NCBI GenBank assembly: GCA_014529385.2
Contig: CM043966.1
Span: forward strand, 93,695,087-93,755,086
Origin: Adiantum capillus-veneris
Taxonomy: Eukaryota; Streptophyta; Polypodiopsida; Polypodiales; Pteridaceae
Direction of reading: 5' to 3'
Length of the DNA stretch: 60,000 nucleotides
Shown here: positions 14,749 through 25,222 of the stretch, one piece after another
How the letters are laid out: every line of letters begins with the position of its first letter
Position numbering within the stretch: the stretch's first letter is position 1
Position numbers and translations under genes: made by a program
The notes under the pieces: model-generated
What the model was told of the DNA's origin: nothing
Database searches by the model: none
What the model saw: only the letters and a program-made list of their open reading frames with translations

Positions 14749-16981
14749 AAGCTAAAACAGCCTTTATAACCGAATTTGGAGTGTTCGCATTTCGTGTTAT
14801 GGCTTTTTGTTTAACCAATGCCCCTGCTACCTTTCAAAGATTAATAAACACTGCTTTTAGAGAATATTTGAGGGAGTTTTGTGAAGCTTTCTTAGATGAC
14901 CTTTGTGTTTATTCCTCTTGGAAAGAACATCTATCATGCTTATGAAAAGTGTTTGAGAAGTGTAGATTGTATCACATCTCCTTAAACCCTTTCAAATGCC
15001 AATTTTGGGTTAAACATGGAGTCATTTTAGGACATATAGTGTCCAAAAATGGGATTTCCACATATGAGAGCAAAATTAAAGCCATTCCTGAATTGCCACC
15101 ACCTACAAACTATAAAGGAGTTCAAAGGTTCATGGGCCATGTTGGTTATTACCGACGGTTTATTTTAAACTTTGCCGAGATAGCTCGTCCTTTGTACAAG
15201 CTTCTTATTGAGTTCCAATGGACTGCAGAGTGTGACCATGCTCATGAGTCATTGAAAAAGACCTTGACTAGCGCTCCTATTCTACGAGTGCCCGATTGGA
15301 ATGTAATTTTTCATGTGCATATTGATGCATCGAACTTTGCTATTGGGTGTGTTCTAGCTCAACCAGGAGAACATAAATTGGACTACCCCATTAGCTTTGC
15401 AAGTCGTCAGTTGAATGATGCCGAAAGAATCTACACCACTACAGAGCGAGAAGGTTTAGGTATGATTTATGCAGTGAAGAAATTTCGCTACTACCTTCTG
15501 GCCAACAAGTTTGTGTTCTATGTTGATCATCAAGCCTTGTTGTATCTAGTAAATAAACCTTGTTCCACGAGAAGAATTACACGATGGTTGTTAATTCTCC
15601 TTGAGTTTGATTTTACCGTTGTGGTGAGACCTGGTAAAAGACATGTCATGGCTGATCATTTGTCTCGCATACCCAATGGTGAAGCCCCTACTGGAGTCGA
15701 TGATGAATTGCCTGATACTTCTCTATTCCTAGTCGAAACCATACCTGAATGGAGTGAGAAGATTGTGAACTTTCTAGTTAATGGTTTTCCACCCAAAGAG
15801 CTTCGTAAAGATAGAGCTCGAAAACTGTTAAAAGAATGTGAACCTTACTCTCTCATTGCCAGAACTCTCTACAGGCTAGGGAAGGATGATATTCTTAGAC
15901 GTTGTGCCCGTGAGGATGAGTATTTATACATACTGCAAGAAGCCCACATGGGTATAGCCGGAGGACATTTCTCAAGGGAACTAACAGCTAGAAAGGTGTT
16001 GCAATCAGGCTATTGGTGGCCAACCTTATTTAAGGATGCATCACTTTTTGCAAAAGGATGTGATGAATGCCAACATTACAAGATCACACAACAAAAGGAT
16101 AGGATGCCCTTACACCTGTTAAAGTGACTCAACCATTTGAAAAATGGGGTTTGGACTTTGTAGGCCCAATCAGTCCGGTAGCTTGTAGCACTCAATCTCG
16201 ATATATTATCGTTGCCGCTGACTATGTGACAAAGTGGGCGGAAGCCAGGGCGACACGTAAGGCCGATGCGAGGTCAACTGCCAAGTTTCTCTTTGAGAAC
16301 ATTATTACAAGATTTGGTTGTCCCTTTGAGATTGTGAGTGACCATGGTACTCATTTTATAAATGGAGTAATAAAAGAACTCACTACCAACTTTATGATAG
16401 CTCACCATAAATCTACACCTTATTATCCACAAGCAAATGGCCAAGCTGAGAGCACCAATAAGACCTTAATCTCTATCTTAACCAAAACGGTGGAAGCTCA
16501 TCGCACAGATTGGGATTTAAAGCTTACATCAGCTCTATGGGCTTATCGTACTGCGTATAAAGTTGCCATTAACTGCACACCATTCAAGATGGTGTATGGC
16601 CAAGAAGCGGTTATGCCATGGGAGTTTGTTGTTCCTAGTCTTCGAGTAGCTTCTCAAGAAGGTTGGGATGGTAACCCCTTAGTTGAGCAATTATATATCC
16701 TTGAAAGGCTAGATAAAGAGAGGCAATTAGCTGTGCAAAATGCACTTGTGGAAAAAGATAGGAGGAAGAAATGGTTTGACCGTCATCTAAAGAATAAAAA
16801 TATCAATGTTGGTGATAAAGTCCTTATGTATGGAGTGCGTAACGAAAAGAAAAAGTTGAAATATGCGGGAAAAGGACCATATAGAGTATGTGAGATCACC
16901 CCACAAGGAACCATTCGTGTGGAGACTCTTGATGGAGTTGAAACCATTGGATTCCTCAATGGGAGCAAATTTAAAAGATAA
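14749..16981 (+). pseudogene. Gypsy-1 partial RT, RNase H and integrase
   Basis: The frame starts abruptly inside RT at QAKTAFITEFGVF-like sequence and includes the catalytic AFLDDLCVYSSW (about 14885-14920). RNase H follows (HIDASNFAIGCVLAQ, TTTEREGLGMIYAVKKFRYY, ADHLSRI). The integrase zinc region ends in CDECQ, and the catalytic core contains GLDFVGPI, the second aspartate in SDHGTHF, and YYPQANGQAEST. The integrase C-terminal domain (KGPYRVCEITPQGTI) completes it. It is broken by a TGA near 14943 (CGA in Gypsy-2), a one-base loss near 16115, and a TAA at 16980-16982 (TAT in Gypsy-2). The first protease and the front of RT have been deleted. Confidence 0.9.
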
Positions 16982-16982
16982 T

Positions 16983-18352
16983 ATGATCCTTTAAGCCAAG
17001 AGGAGTTGCGTGCCATCCATACAAAAAAGGAAGCCAAGGCACAAATAGAATTGCAGAAGATACAAGCTCAAGGTAAGGCTAAAGAGCGACAACAACGTAT
17101 AAGACAAAAACGAGAGGCTAACCTTGGAGTCACACATGCATTCCTCGTTGAAATCGACAAGGATTGGTTGGACTCTGACACACCTCTACGATACCCTATT
17201 GAGCTAAACAACACCTATGGAAAAGTGCTATATAACACCTTATTGGACACGAGTGCTAAATATAATCTGCTATCATATGGGGTGTGGTGTCAGTTAGGGA
17301 AGCCACCTCTATCTGAGAGTATTATCCAAGTCAAGGGTGTCAACAAGAAAAAGACTGCAGTTTTTGGAATCTGGCACACTTCTGTCAGTTATGACAATGG
17401 GGTTGTAGCTCAAGACTTTTTGTTCATGCCTGTTGGAACTATGGAGGGTAATATAAACTTAGGACGCACGTGGATGATAGCCACCAAATGCACTATTGAT
17501 TGGGGGACAGGGGGTGTCAACACAGAAACCAACTCTTAGCCCTGCCACGCAAGCCATAGTCCCTGAGATATTGTCTCTTAAGGAAATAAAACCCAAAACA
17601 TTGCATGTCCAAGAGGTTGAACCATATGTGCCCATAGCCCAAGTCTCTAGAGCTTCAACTGATGTAGCTGAAATAAAGCTTGAGACACACAAGACCCATC
17701 CCAATATAACAAAGAAAACATACAAGTGGGTCCCTAAAGCTTCTTTAGCAACCATAGCCAATGCTAAAAGACAGGAGCCTGGTAAGAGATGTCCCATTCG
17801 CCCCAAGAAATGTTGTGTTGGATTCCTAAAAAACTATTGGAAGCCCAAGGCTACTATAAAGGAAATGATCAAATCTGGGTGCCAAAACATAAATTGTGCT
17901 CTTACTTGTCACCGGGCCCATGTGAGCTCAATCTTGTGGCTTCAAAACAAATTGAAGATCGTGGAAAGGAAAAAATCACGGAATGCGACACACCTGCTCA
18001 AGAGCTAGTTTGGGTACCAAAGAAAGAACGATTTGTTCCACCTAGCTCAGGAACAGGGAAAGCAAATGAAGCTTCTTGCTCTTCATGTAGTTCCTATACG
18101 GAAATAGAAGCTTCAACACAACCTCCACCTACCATTGTACATATCCATACAAGCAAGAAAGAGTTTACACCTCCCATTGTAAGTTCACCACCTACAACGA
18201 TGTTGCAAATAAAATCATGGGAGAGTACCTTACCACCCTTGCAACTAGATGAAACGCATAGAGTGGTCGAAAACTATTGGTTAAAGCCTTCACCTATAAC
18301 AACTTGGAACAACTGGTTTCAAAGGGTGACGACATCATTTCAAACGGTATGA
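16983..18352 (+). pseudogene. Gypsy-1 post-integrase retropepsin-like domain and WVPK tail
   Basis: In frame with integrase after one stop, a charged linker rich in K, Q and R (about 17000-17130) leads into a retropepsin-like fold. It has VLYNTLLDTSAKYNLLS (active-site position 17246-17254, D-T-S instead of D-T-G), a flap-like VKGVNKKKTAVFG, and a C-terminal NLGRTWMIATKCTIDW. A frameshift near 17510 and another near 17800 separate a low-complexity tail with repeated W-[VI]-P-K words (YKWVPK, CWIPKK, IWVPKHK, LVWVPKK). Gypsy-2 carries the same region as one open frame. The role is unknown; aspartic-protease similarity is seen in the pattern, and activity is not shown. Confidence 0.75.
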
Positions 18353-18360
18353 TCTACCCA

Positions 18361-18371
18361 AGGAAGGGGGG
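18361..18371 (+). promoter_or_regulatory. internal polypurine tract copy
   Basis: AGGAAGGGGGG is identical to the tract before the 3' LTR (20384-20394). It is followed by AGTGTTTGTTGAC. Gypsy-2 keeps it at about 37450-37463. It could prime plus-strand synthesis internally or mark a former LTR edge. Confidence 0.55.
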
Positions 18372-18452
18372 AGTGTTTGTTGACATCCATCATTCACTTG
18401 CTTCCCTCTCAACCTTTCTTCCTGACCTCTTAATCTCCAATCTTAGGGAATG

Positions 18453-18463
18453 TATATATAAAG
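18453..18463 (+). promoter_or_regulatory. internal TATA box upstream of accessory ORF
   Basis: TATATATAAAG lies 137 bp before the accessory ATG at 18600. It is conserved in Gypsy-2 (37362-37372, opposite strand). A subgenomic promoter is inferred, not shown. Confidence 0.4.
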
Positions 18464-18599
18464 CCTTATACTCACAAAAACAAGATAAAAAAGTAAAAGA
18501 GCAAGAGCCATAACACAAAATCATAAAAACACATTATGCACAAGAACACGACCCTTGTAATATTTGCACTCTAACCATCATCTATTTGCGTGTACAGAT

Positions 18600-19022
18600 A
18601 TGGCTAGTACGCTAGAGTCATCTACTCCTGCCTTGGGTGAGAGGTACCCTCGTTACTTTTCACAAATGTTTCACATGGTCTTTCCGGTGCTTGCATGTGA
18701 ATGGGATTTGGTAAGTACGCTAGCATGTGAGAGGAATTTTGAGGAGTTAGAGTGGCTGATACGTCTCTTGACCATGACTGATCCATACTTAGTAGAGAGC
18801 GTTTCTCCCATTACACAAGCCTATCCTTTTGACCAAGATGACTATAGGCGTCTAGTGACCTTCTTAGTAAACATGGGTACCTATGATGAAGAAGAAGATT
18901 TACATGACTACACGGATGGCACATATGGTCTCATGGATGATGACTTTGTTTATCTCAACAATGAGGATAGGGGTTTAGCCTTAGGGTTTCCCCCCAATCT
19001 CTACAATATCCTATTCCCTTGA
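18600..19022 (+). CDS. Gypsy-1 accessory ORF, 140 aa, unknown
   Basis: An intact frame of 140 codons begins MASTLESSTPALGERY and ends FPPNLYNILFP before TGA. It is acidic, with a DEEEDLHDY cluster and MDDDFVYL near the C-terminus. It has no signal peptide or membrane segment and no motif I recognise. The Gypsy-2 counterpart (36802-37224) has exactly the same length with one nonsense codon. ATG at 18600 is chosen because both copies share it; an upstream in-frame ATG at 18564 exists here. TGTACAG just before the start could also be a splice acceptor. It occupies the place where env-like genes sit in some gypsy elements, but nothing about the protein looks like an envelope. Confidence 0.6.
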   Translation: MASTLESSTPALGERYPRYFSQMFHMVFPVLACEWDLVSTLACERNFEELEWLIRLLTMTDPYLVESVSPITQAYPFDQDDYRRLVTFLVNMGTYDEEEDLHDYTDGTYGLMDDDFVYLNNEDRGLALGFPPNLYNILFP

Positions 19023-20383
19023 CTCTCTAGGGGGAGTGCAAATAATTAGGTTAGGATTCCTTATGTTTTTTTTATTGTGTTCAATAGGTGTTGGTACCTT
19101 TTCCCACTGATGTGCCTCCTAGAGGTATTCTTTGTGTTTCTTAGTGTGTACAGGAACGTGTTGCTGTTGTTAGGATTTAGACCTTCATGGGATCTTTCTC
19201 TCATTCACACTTCAAATCAAGCGCGACCATCGACACAAACAGGTGTTTCTTGTCCATTAGCATTGCCCCTTATCTTTTTGCATCCATGTTTGTCTACTTT
19301 GATTGTGATTGGTAGCATAATATTTAGCGCATTTGCTTAGTACCAAACAGTAAATTCAATGAATTTTTTGTCATAATCACTTGTCTAGATTTAAAAATCA
19401 AGCAGTCCTACTAAGCTAGTTTGACCAAGTTAGGTGTTAGAGATCTTCTCTTAATACCATGGGGAATGCCTTCCTAATAATCAATGGTTACTTAGGTTCT
19501 TAATCCGATTTAGGCAGCATTGTGTGAAATGTACTAGGGATTTCTAGTGGGCTTGACCCTATTAACCTTTAGCTTAAGTATTATAAAGGGAGTTTACTTG
19601 TGTGATGAGCCTGGGGAGGTGTATCAGTGTTATGTGACCCCCCAAAGTTACAAAATTAAAATGCTGAAAATGAACAAACAAAAAATCAAAGTGTCACATT
19701 GTAAAATCTTAAGCTGGAAGAGAAATCTTAGCTTGATTGGGTACTTCACTCACATGTATCTCCTATGGTACTAGAGCCCTAGAGGTTCCCAGTGTGGGCA
19801 CTTTTCCTTGAAAAGCAAAAAATCCAAGGCATACAAAATAAGCACACACATCAAAATTGAATCACTGTGAAAAGACTTTGGGGGGTCAAAGAAAAGGTAA
19901 TCATTCAGGTGATGATTTCATGAGAAATTCCTTTTATCGTAGCTTAACTACAAGGTCTTCTAGGTATAGCCTCTAGTCAGCCCTCAAACATGAAATACTT
20001 GGCTCTCGCGATCAAACAACTTAATTGACCAGAGAAAATTAAGAAGCTTACCCATGGTATTAATATTCGATCTCTAGTGCCTCTCGACCGTTAAATTAGC
20101 GACCCCATACTTGTTTAATTTTTTACCTTTACATTTGTTTATGCATTTCATTATATTGCAATTTAATGTTTATTGCTGACAAATTGTTTAAAATTCTGTT
20201 ACTAATCAATTTGTCTGCCTAAAACTGCATATGCTTTCTAATCGCTTATGAGAATGCAATTACTGTGCCAATGTTGTTTGATTTTGCAGTGACTGAAGAA
20301 GGCTAAGGACATTCATCTCAAATGCTCTTCCACCTCGACGAACGAGCTTCAACTCAATAGCTTCCGAGGACGGAATCTACATC
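19023..20383 (+). other. conserved 3' non-coding region of Gypsy-1
   Basis: About 1.36 kb between the accessory ORF and the polypurine tract is alignable throughout with Gypsy-2 (35443-36801, reversed). Examples are the blocks around TTAAGTATTATAAAGG and CCCCCAAAGTTACAAAATT. A short hydrophobic frame (about 19077-19200) is shared but disrupted. No other gene is evident. Confidence 0.7.
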
Positions 20384-20500
20384 AGGAAGGGGGGCATGTT
20401 AACGCTCACGGCTCACGGACACCCTATCACCTCCTCGGAATCTACATCAGGAAGGGGGGCATGTTAACCCTCACGGCTCACAGACACCCTATAACCTACG
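20371..20500 (+). repeat. 65-bp tandem duplication of the PPT/LTR junction
   Basis: CGGAATCTACATCAGGAAGG and the next 45 bases occur at 20371 and again at 20436. This gives two polypurine tracts (20384-20394 and 20449-20459) and two TGTTAAC starts (20397 and 20462). Only the second continues into a full LTR. Confidence 0.92.
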
Positions 20501-21051
20501 ACGGACGTTGTAACGTATAGCGGACATTGTATTATTTATTTGGTAGAGTCAGGTACCGGGCCTATCGGTCCAATACGAAAAGGGTAAGAGTGATCTCCGA
20601 TGAGAGGCGCACTCTAACTGGAACATTCAAGGGATTAGTTGGCTAAGCATGGGCGCAAGTGTGAATGGGGTGAGCTCATATAAAAGTCAACTAAACCTAA
20701 AATTCACTCATTCTGTCATTTGTGCAATTGAAGAGTGCTCTTGCTCCATCTCCATCTTCTTCTTCTTCATCTCCTTGTATGTGTGTATGCGAGAGAGAGA
20801 GAGAGAGTGTGTGTCTGATCGAGCATTGCGGCGGCACGACGGCGGCGAAGCGGTTGAGCGCGGCGTAGCGGCGTCTCCCTCTTCTTCGCGGCGAGGAATC
20901 CTCCACGAAGCATACGTAGAGCGGTGAGTGACACACCATCGTCATCTTTGAGCTTACTAGTTTAGGCTTGTTGTGTGCTTGGAGCCATTTGTGGCTCGCA
21001 CGCGGTGTATCGGTAAGTTCCTTGCATTGACACGTGCGACATACGCGCACA
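20462..21051 (+). repeat. Gypsy-1 3' LTR
   Basis: It aligns with 10014-10607 with scattered substitutions and a shorter (GA)n tract (20791-20807). It ends GCGCACA at 21051 and is followed by TTTTTGGC, then a (GT)n run. Confidence 0.9.
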
Positions 21052-21059
21052 TTTTTGGC

Positions 21060-21109
<50 letters not shown>

Positions 21110-21707
21110 TGTGACTGAGGAGAGAGGGACCATGAGTGGTCTTGTGAATTGTGTGGTTGTCAAGGAGAAACACAAAGGATGAGGGAACAAGCATTGAAAG
21201 AGGAGAGGAAGAAAAATGACAGATAGAGAGAGGGCGCTAGCCTTTTTTTGAGTCTGAATTGGTGCCCACATGGAATGAGAAAGGTACTTGTAGAAGAGAG
21301 AGAGGGGGGGGGGGAGAAAGAAATTTTACTCATGGGTGGTGGTTGAAAATTGGAGTTCAGAAGGGGAGTAAGGTGGCGGGGGGGGGGGTGCCTTGCATGG
21401 TGGTGCATGTGAGCATATCATCCTTCATGAGGAGTGCAATAGGTTGGGGTCAACGTGTGGCTACTATACAGCATGATGGCAGCAAAGTGTGAGTTGGAAG
21501 TAGTTGAGGAGCCCTTGGTTGTTATCCGGTGCACATGGCACATGCAAAAAGGTGTTAGAGAGAGAAAAAGAGATTGCATGGTAGGTGGTGGTGGGTTGCG
21601 CTCAGATAACGGGGCCATGTGTTTGGTGTGTTAGGGTGGTTGTGTGTGTATGCATGTGTAGTGAACGAGGGGGAGAGAGACAATTGGATGGATGATGATG
21701 GGTGGGT

Positions 21708-21777
<70 letters not shown>

Positions 21778-22352
21778 TTTGGATGTCCGCTCGTTTACTG
21801 CTCTTATAATCGTGCCAAAAAAGATTCCATGAGTGCATGTTGGAGCAATTGGCAGGGGGTGGCAAGAGGTGATGTTGTTGCTAATGGCGCTACTGCATGT
21901 TGCTGACATTGTAGTTAGGATAGGGGATGTTTGATGTAGCATCCAATCAACAAACTAGGTGTCAGTGAAGGACACGTGGCAACAACCATAGAAGGAGGCA
22001 TAGCTCTTTGGCACGTGAGGGGTTATGGGTGTCGTTGGGTAGGTGTAGAAGCAAGGTGGCGAGCGTCCAAATGACTAGGGAGGTGACAGTGTTGTGTGGT
22101 GCAGCAAGTAGCAACACTGAGTGGAGGAGGTGATGGGTGAATTTTGGGATAGCCTTACAACAATAATCCATATCATTTTTATGAGGAATAAATCAGTCCC
22201 TCATCTAGTTTTGGAGATAGTTCCCATGATGAAGAGCTATATCAGAGGCTTGTGGGATGGATATTTTAGGATTAATAATCCAACTACAATAAAACTTCTC
22301 TAATTATTCTACTTCTGACAATGTTACAGATTCTCTTTTGCCCAAGAAATTG
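21052..22352. other. microsatellites, no supportable gene
   Basis: This holds (GT)n at 21062-21105 and (GT)n with trailing (GA)n at 21710-21776, G-runs near 21305 and 21380, and unremarkable sequence from 21780 to 22350. No domain is visible on either strand. Confidence 0.65.
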
Positions 22353-22660
22353 ATATTGGAATTAAGGGTTGCAGGAAAACACACAGCTTGGAGAAGACGA
22401 AGAAGCTTAAGGCACTCAACAAAGAGTGTATTGCTTATTGCACAAAAATGGAATGATAAGTTACCCCTAGAATGATGGGCAGATATACAATGCACGGGGG
22501 GGAACTCCTAGTGAGGGAAAAAGTGGCATGTCAATCCTAATTGTGTCCACACACATCACTACCACATATATGGTAACAATTCCCCCTTAGGAGTGATGCG
22601 GTGAATGAGAGTTGGCACATAATGTATAGGGAAGTTCCATGCCCTGAGGACATGATCACA
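22353..22660 (-). mobile_element. second Copia-A 3' end relic (LTR plus about 80 bp)
   Basis: ATTGGAATTAAGGGTTGCAG through TATGGTAACA (ending at 22578) aligns with the Copia-A LTR at 3735-3961. The match continues through the polypurine tract and the end of the coding strand (GTGATGCGGTGAA, CCATGCCCTGAGGACATGA) to about 22660, then stops. This is a heavily truncated copy in the same orientation. Confidence 0.85.
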
Positions 22661-22954
22661 TCCTTGTGTAATGATATATGGATCAGTCTGGTCTGTTGCA
22701 TACAACATCATCGGGAATGCATAGGGTAATGCAGACCGATCTGGTTTTTTATCACCAGTCTCCCTTTGAGCGGTTGCTTTTACCGACGCTGTAGCCTGTC
22801 TAGTTTCTCAATAGACATATGATTTTTGGCAGGTTTTGATGGGAGAAAGGGGGGAAACTGGTTGCTTAAAACAATTCAACACATGCTCACAAACATCACC
22901 ATCAACCTGTCAACCTCTTTCCCCAATTTCCAAGCGCACACACGCCCTAGACTA

Positions 22955-22955
<1 letters not shown>

Positions 22956-23032
<77 letters not shown>
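22956..23032. repeat. (CA)n microsatellite, 77 bp
   Basis: An uninterrupted CA dinucleotide run. Confidence 0.98.
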
Positions 23033-23036
<4 letters not shown>

Positions 23037-23061
23037 AGCATAGAATTGATAGAGACAAGCT

Positions 23062-23460
23062 GTAAAAGGGTGTAAAAACATGGAAGAGAAGATGTAGGCT
23101 TAATTAAGGAGTACACAGAGAACATAGAATAGCTTAAGAGATGGAATATGGAAAATTGTGAGCATCTACACAAGAAAGGCCTAAAATCCTAGCCCCAAAC
23201 TCCACGGCACCTTTCTTCCTTTCTTCTGGAGTTTGTATTTGATACTTGATTTATTATTGGTGCCAAAATTGGAGGCCTCTCTTTTGCACTTTAGTTTATT
23301 TAAGTAATGAGTGTTACACACTAGGTATTACATGACCCTCCTTAGGGTGGGTTCTCGCTGTCCTATTTACAAGGAGCCATAGTGGCTTATTTCTAAAATA
23401 CTGTGCTAGGATAAAATGATAGAGAATTATTATTTTCCAGCGCCTCCTTGTCAATTCCCA
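23062..23460 (-). repeat. left copy of 390-bp direct repeat, probable gypsy-relic LTR
   Basis: It aligns with 25223-25612 over nearly its whole length (shared blocks CATCTACACAAGAAAGGCC and AAGGAGCCAT). The sequence continues to ATAACA at 23592, which is followed by TCCCTCCCACCAGGG, a plausible polypurine tract for a minus-strand element. The two copies flank an integrase remnant. Confidence 0.75.
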
Positions 23461-23689
23461 GGGTTCCAATCTACAAACCATCATGCACCCACTGTTAGTT
23501 AAATTCAAATAGACAGCACATAATTAACCATTAAGCCAGCTAGCCCAATTGCAGTTAAGCACATGCAAGAGGAGGTACCCAGTCTCATAACATCCCTCCC
23601 ACCAGGGATAGCAACTGTCCTCAGTTGCTCACTAAAGAATCAACTGGACCGTGAGTGATGGAAAGTGTGGAGAAGGTCTGGGAAGTTGC

Positions 23690-24620
23690 GAAAAAAAAAA
23701 TTCAGGCCTTTGAAGGTCAAAAGATGCGGTTATAAACCGTGCCAATGCGTGTGGTGGTGGTTGCGTGATCAACTATTTATGCAGGGATGAGTTGTTCTTC
23801 TTGGATCCTCATAAATGTGGTGTGTAGGTAGGGGTCCTCTGAAAGGTCTTAAAAGACTAATGTGGAAAGCATTGTGAATGTGCCAATGTGAAGGTAGGTC
23901 TAAAGGAAATGAAACATCATTGATCACAACAAAAATTTTGAAAGGACCGTAAAAACGAGGAGGAAGTTTAACAAAAATATTAGTATCAACACTTTTGATC
24001 CTTCATTTTTCAATGCGAAGCATAACATAATCACCTTCTTTGAATTGGTGTGCATTGCGGTGCTTGTTAGCATGCTTAGTGTAAAGTTCTTGTGAGTATT
24101 TAATGATAGAATGCACACTTGCATAAATATCATAAAAATTATTAGTAAAATCATCAGCGGCGCGGCAGGCACAATATTGGAAAGACGTGAAGCAAGAGTA
24201 GGCAGAGAATGACCATACACCATTTCAAAAGGAGATTTACTTGTGGCAATGTGAGTGGTGTTGCTATATGCAAACTGTAGAATATGCAGTAATCATCCCA
24301 TTTCTTGGGTTGAGCAGAAACATAAGCTTTTAACAAGTCAATGATGGTACAATTAGTGACTTTGGTTTGACCATTAGATTCAAGATGGAATGCAAAAGTA
24401 AAATCAAGTGTGGTTCCAAGATTTTCAAAAACAGTAGTTCAAAAAGCACTACAAAATTTGGAATCTCTATCAGATAATATAACTTTAGGCAAACCATGAT
24501 GTGGAAACACAATTTTAAGAAATAGAAGTGCATCTTGATGTGCTGTCATAGTAGGCCAAAAGAAATCACGACATAAGTTTTAAAAAGTAGCAGCAGATCC
24601 TCTATGTCCAGCATTAATGT
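23690..24620 (-). pseudogene. gypsy integrase remnant
   Basis: Minus-strand words show a Ty3/gypsy integrase: INAGHRGSAATF (zinc region), HHGLPKVILSDRDSKF (second catalytic aspartate), AFHLESNGQTKVTN, LLKAYVSAQPKKWDD and MVYGHSLPTLASRLS. The C-terminal part has RFYGPFKIFVVINDVSF and WHIHNAFHISLLRPF. Stops and frame changes are frequent, and about 100 residues are missing between the zinc region and the second aspartate. Gag, protease and RT are absent. Confidence 0.8.
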
Positions 24621-24953
24621 ACGAAAACGCTGCCTTCTGCGCAAGGAGAGATTCGCCGAGAACCTGAGCTACGGTGAGATTGAAACCTCGCGCGTGTGAC
24701 GTGTTCCCCTCCTTGGCCCTGCGCACACTCGATAAGCTCCAGCTCGCTCCAGATGGTACTCGTCGCCATGCTCTTCGTGATTATGCAAGGGCGTGTCATG
24801 TAGACGACTTTTCCCCTCGCAAGCAGCCGCTCCCACAGCTCTCGATTTCGAGGTTTCCTCCAGTGAAAGTCCGTGCTTCCCATGGGATTCTCTGCTTTTT
24901 CGAGCCCGCCTCGCTTGATCCAAGAGGCCATGTCCATGGTGCCGCCTGACAAC

Positions 24954-24956
<3 letters not shown>

Positions 24957-25003
<47 letters not shown>
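24957..25003. repeat. (GA)n microsatellite
   Basis: A GA dinucleotide run of about 47 bp. Confidence 0.97.
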
Positions 25004-25004
<1 letters not shown>

Positions 25005-25068
25005 ATGCATCCATGCAACGACTGACACCCTTCTCCTTCCCCCCTCTCCCTCCCCCCTCCATACGTGA

Positions 25069-25080
25069 GCTCTGATACCA
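25069..25080 (-). other. tRNA-iMet type primer-binding site
   Basis: The minus strand reads TGGTATCAGAGC, the usual plant copia/gypsy primer site. It is next to a putative LTR edge TGAAAGACC on the plus strand (25082), and CCCTTTTATAGCC about 50 bp further right could be that LTR's TATA region. Internal sequence to its left (24620-25068) has no recognisable gag. Confidence 0.5.
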
Positions 25081-25222
25081 GTGAAAGACCCCTGGGAACT
25101 GCCGTGTTTGAATCCTCCGCCCAACCTCCCTTTTATAGCCTCCTGGCCCTAGGATCCCTTCTCCACTGGGCAGCCAGCCCTTGGCCAGGTCCTTGACCTC
25201 CAGGGTGGCCCTTGGCCTGACA

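Larger units (their letters stand above)
10014..21051 (+). mobile_element. Gypsy-1, decayed Ty3/gypsy LTR retrotransposon
   Basis: The element has two LTRs of about 590 bp (10014-10607 and 20462-21051), a primer site complementary to tRNA-Asp, and gag, partial RT, RNase H and integrase. After integrase come a second retropepsin-like domain, an accessory ORF, and a polypurine tract before the 3' LTR. It is closely related along its whole length to Gypsy-2 (28525-48749, opposite strand). It lacks the first protease and the N-terminal RT through an internal deletion at about 14749. No clear target duplication is seen. Both flanks are TG-rich, and the right flank begins with TTTTTGGC, the start of the primer-site region. 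Presence of a gypsy element is certain; the exact right end is less so. Confidence 0.92.

Noticed and set aside
22826-23075. Threonine/histidine repeat frames
   Set aside because: Translation of the (CA)n microsatellite.
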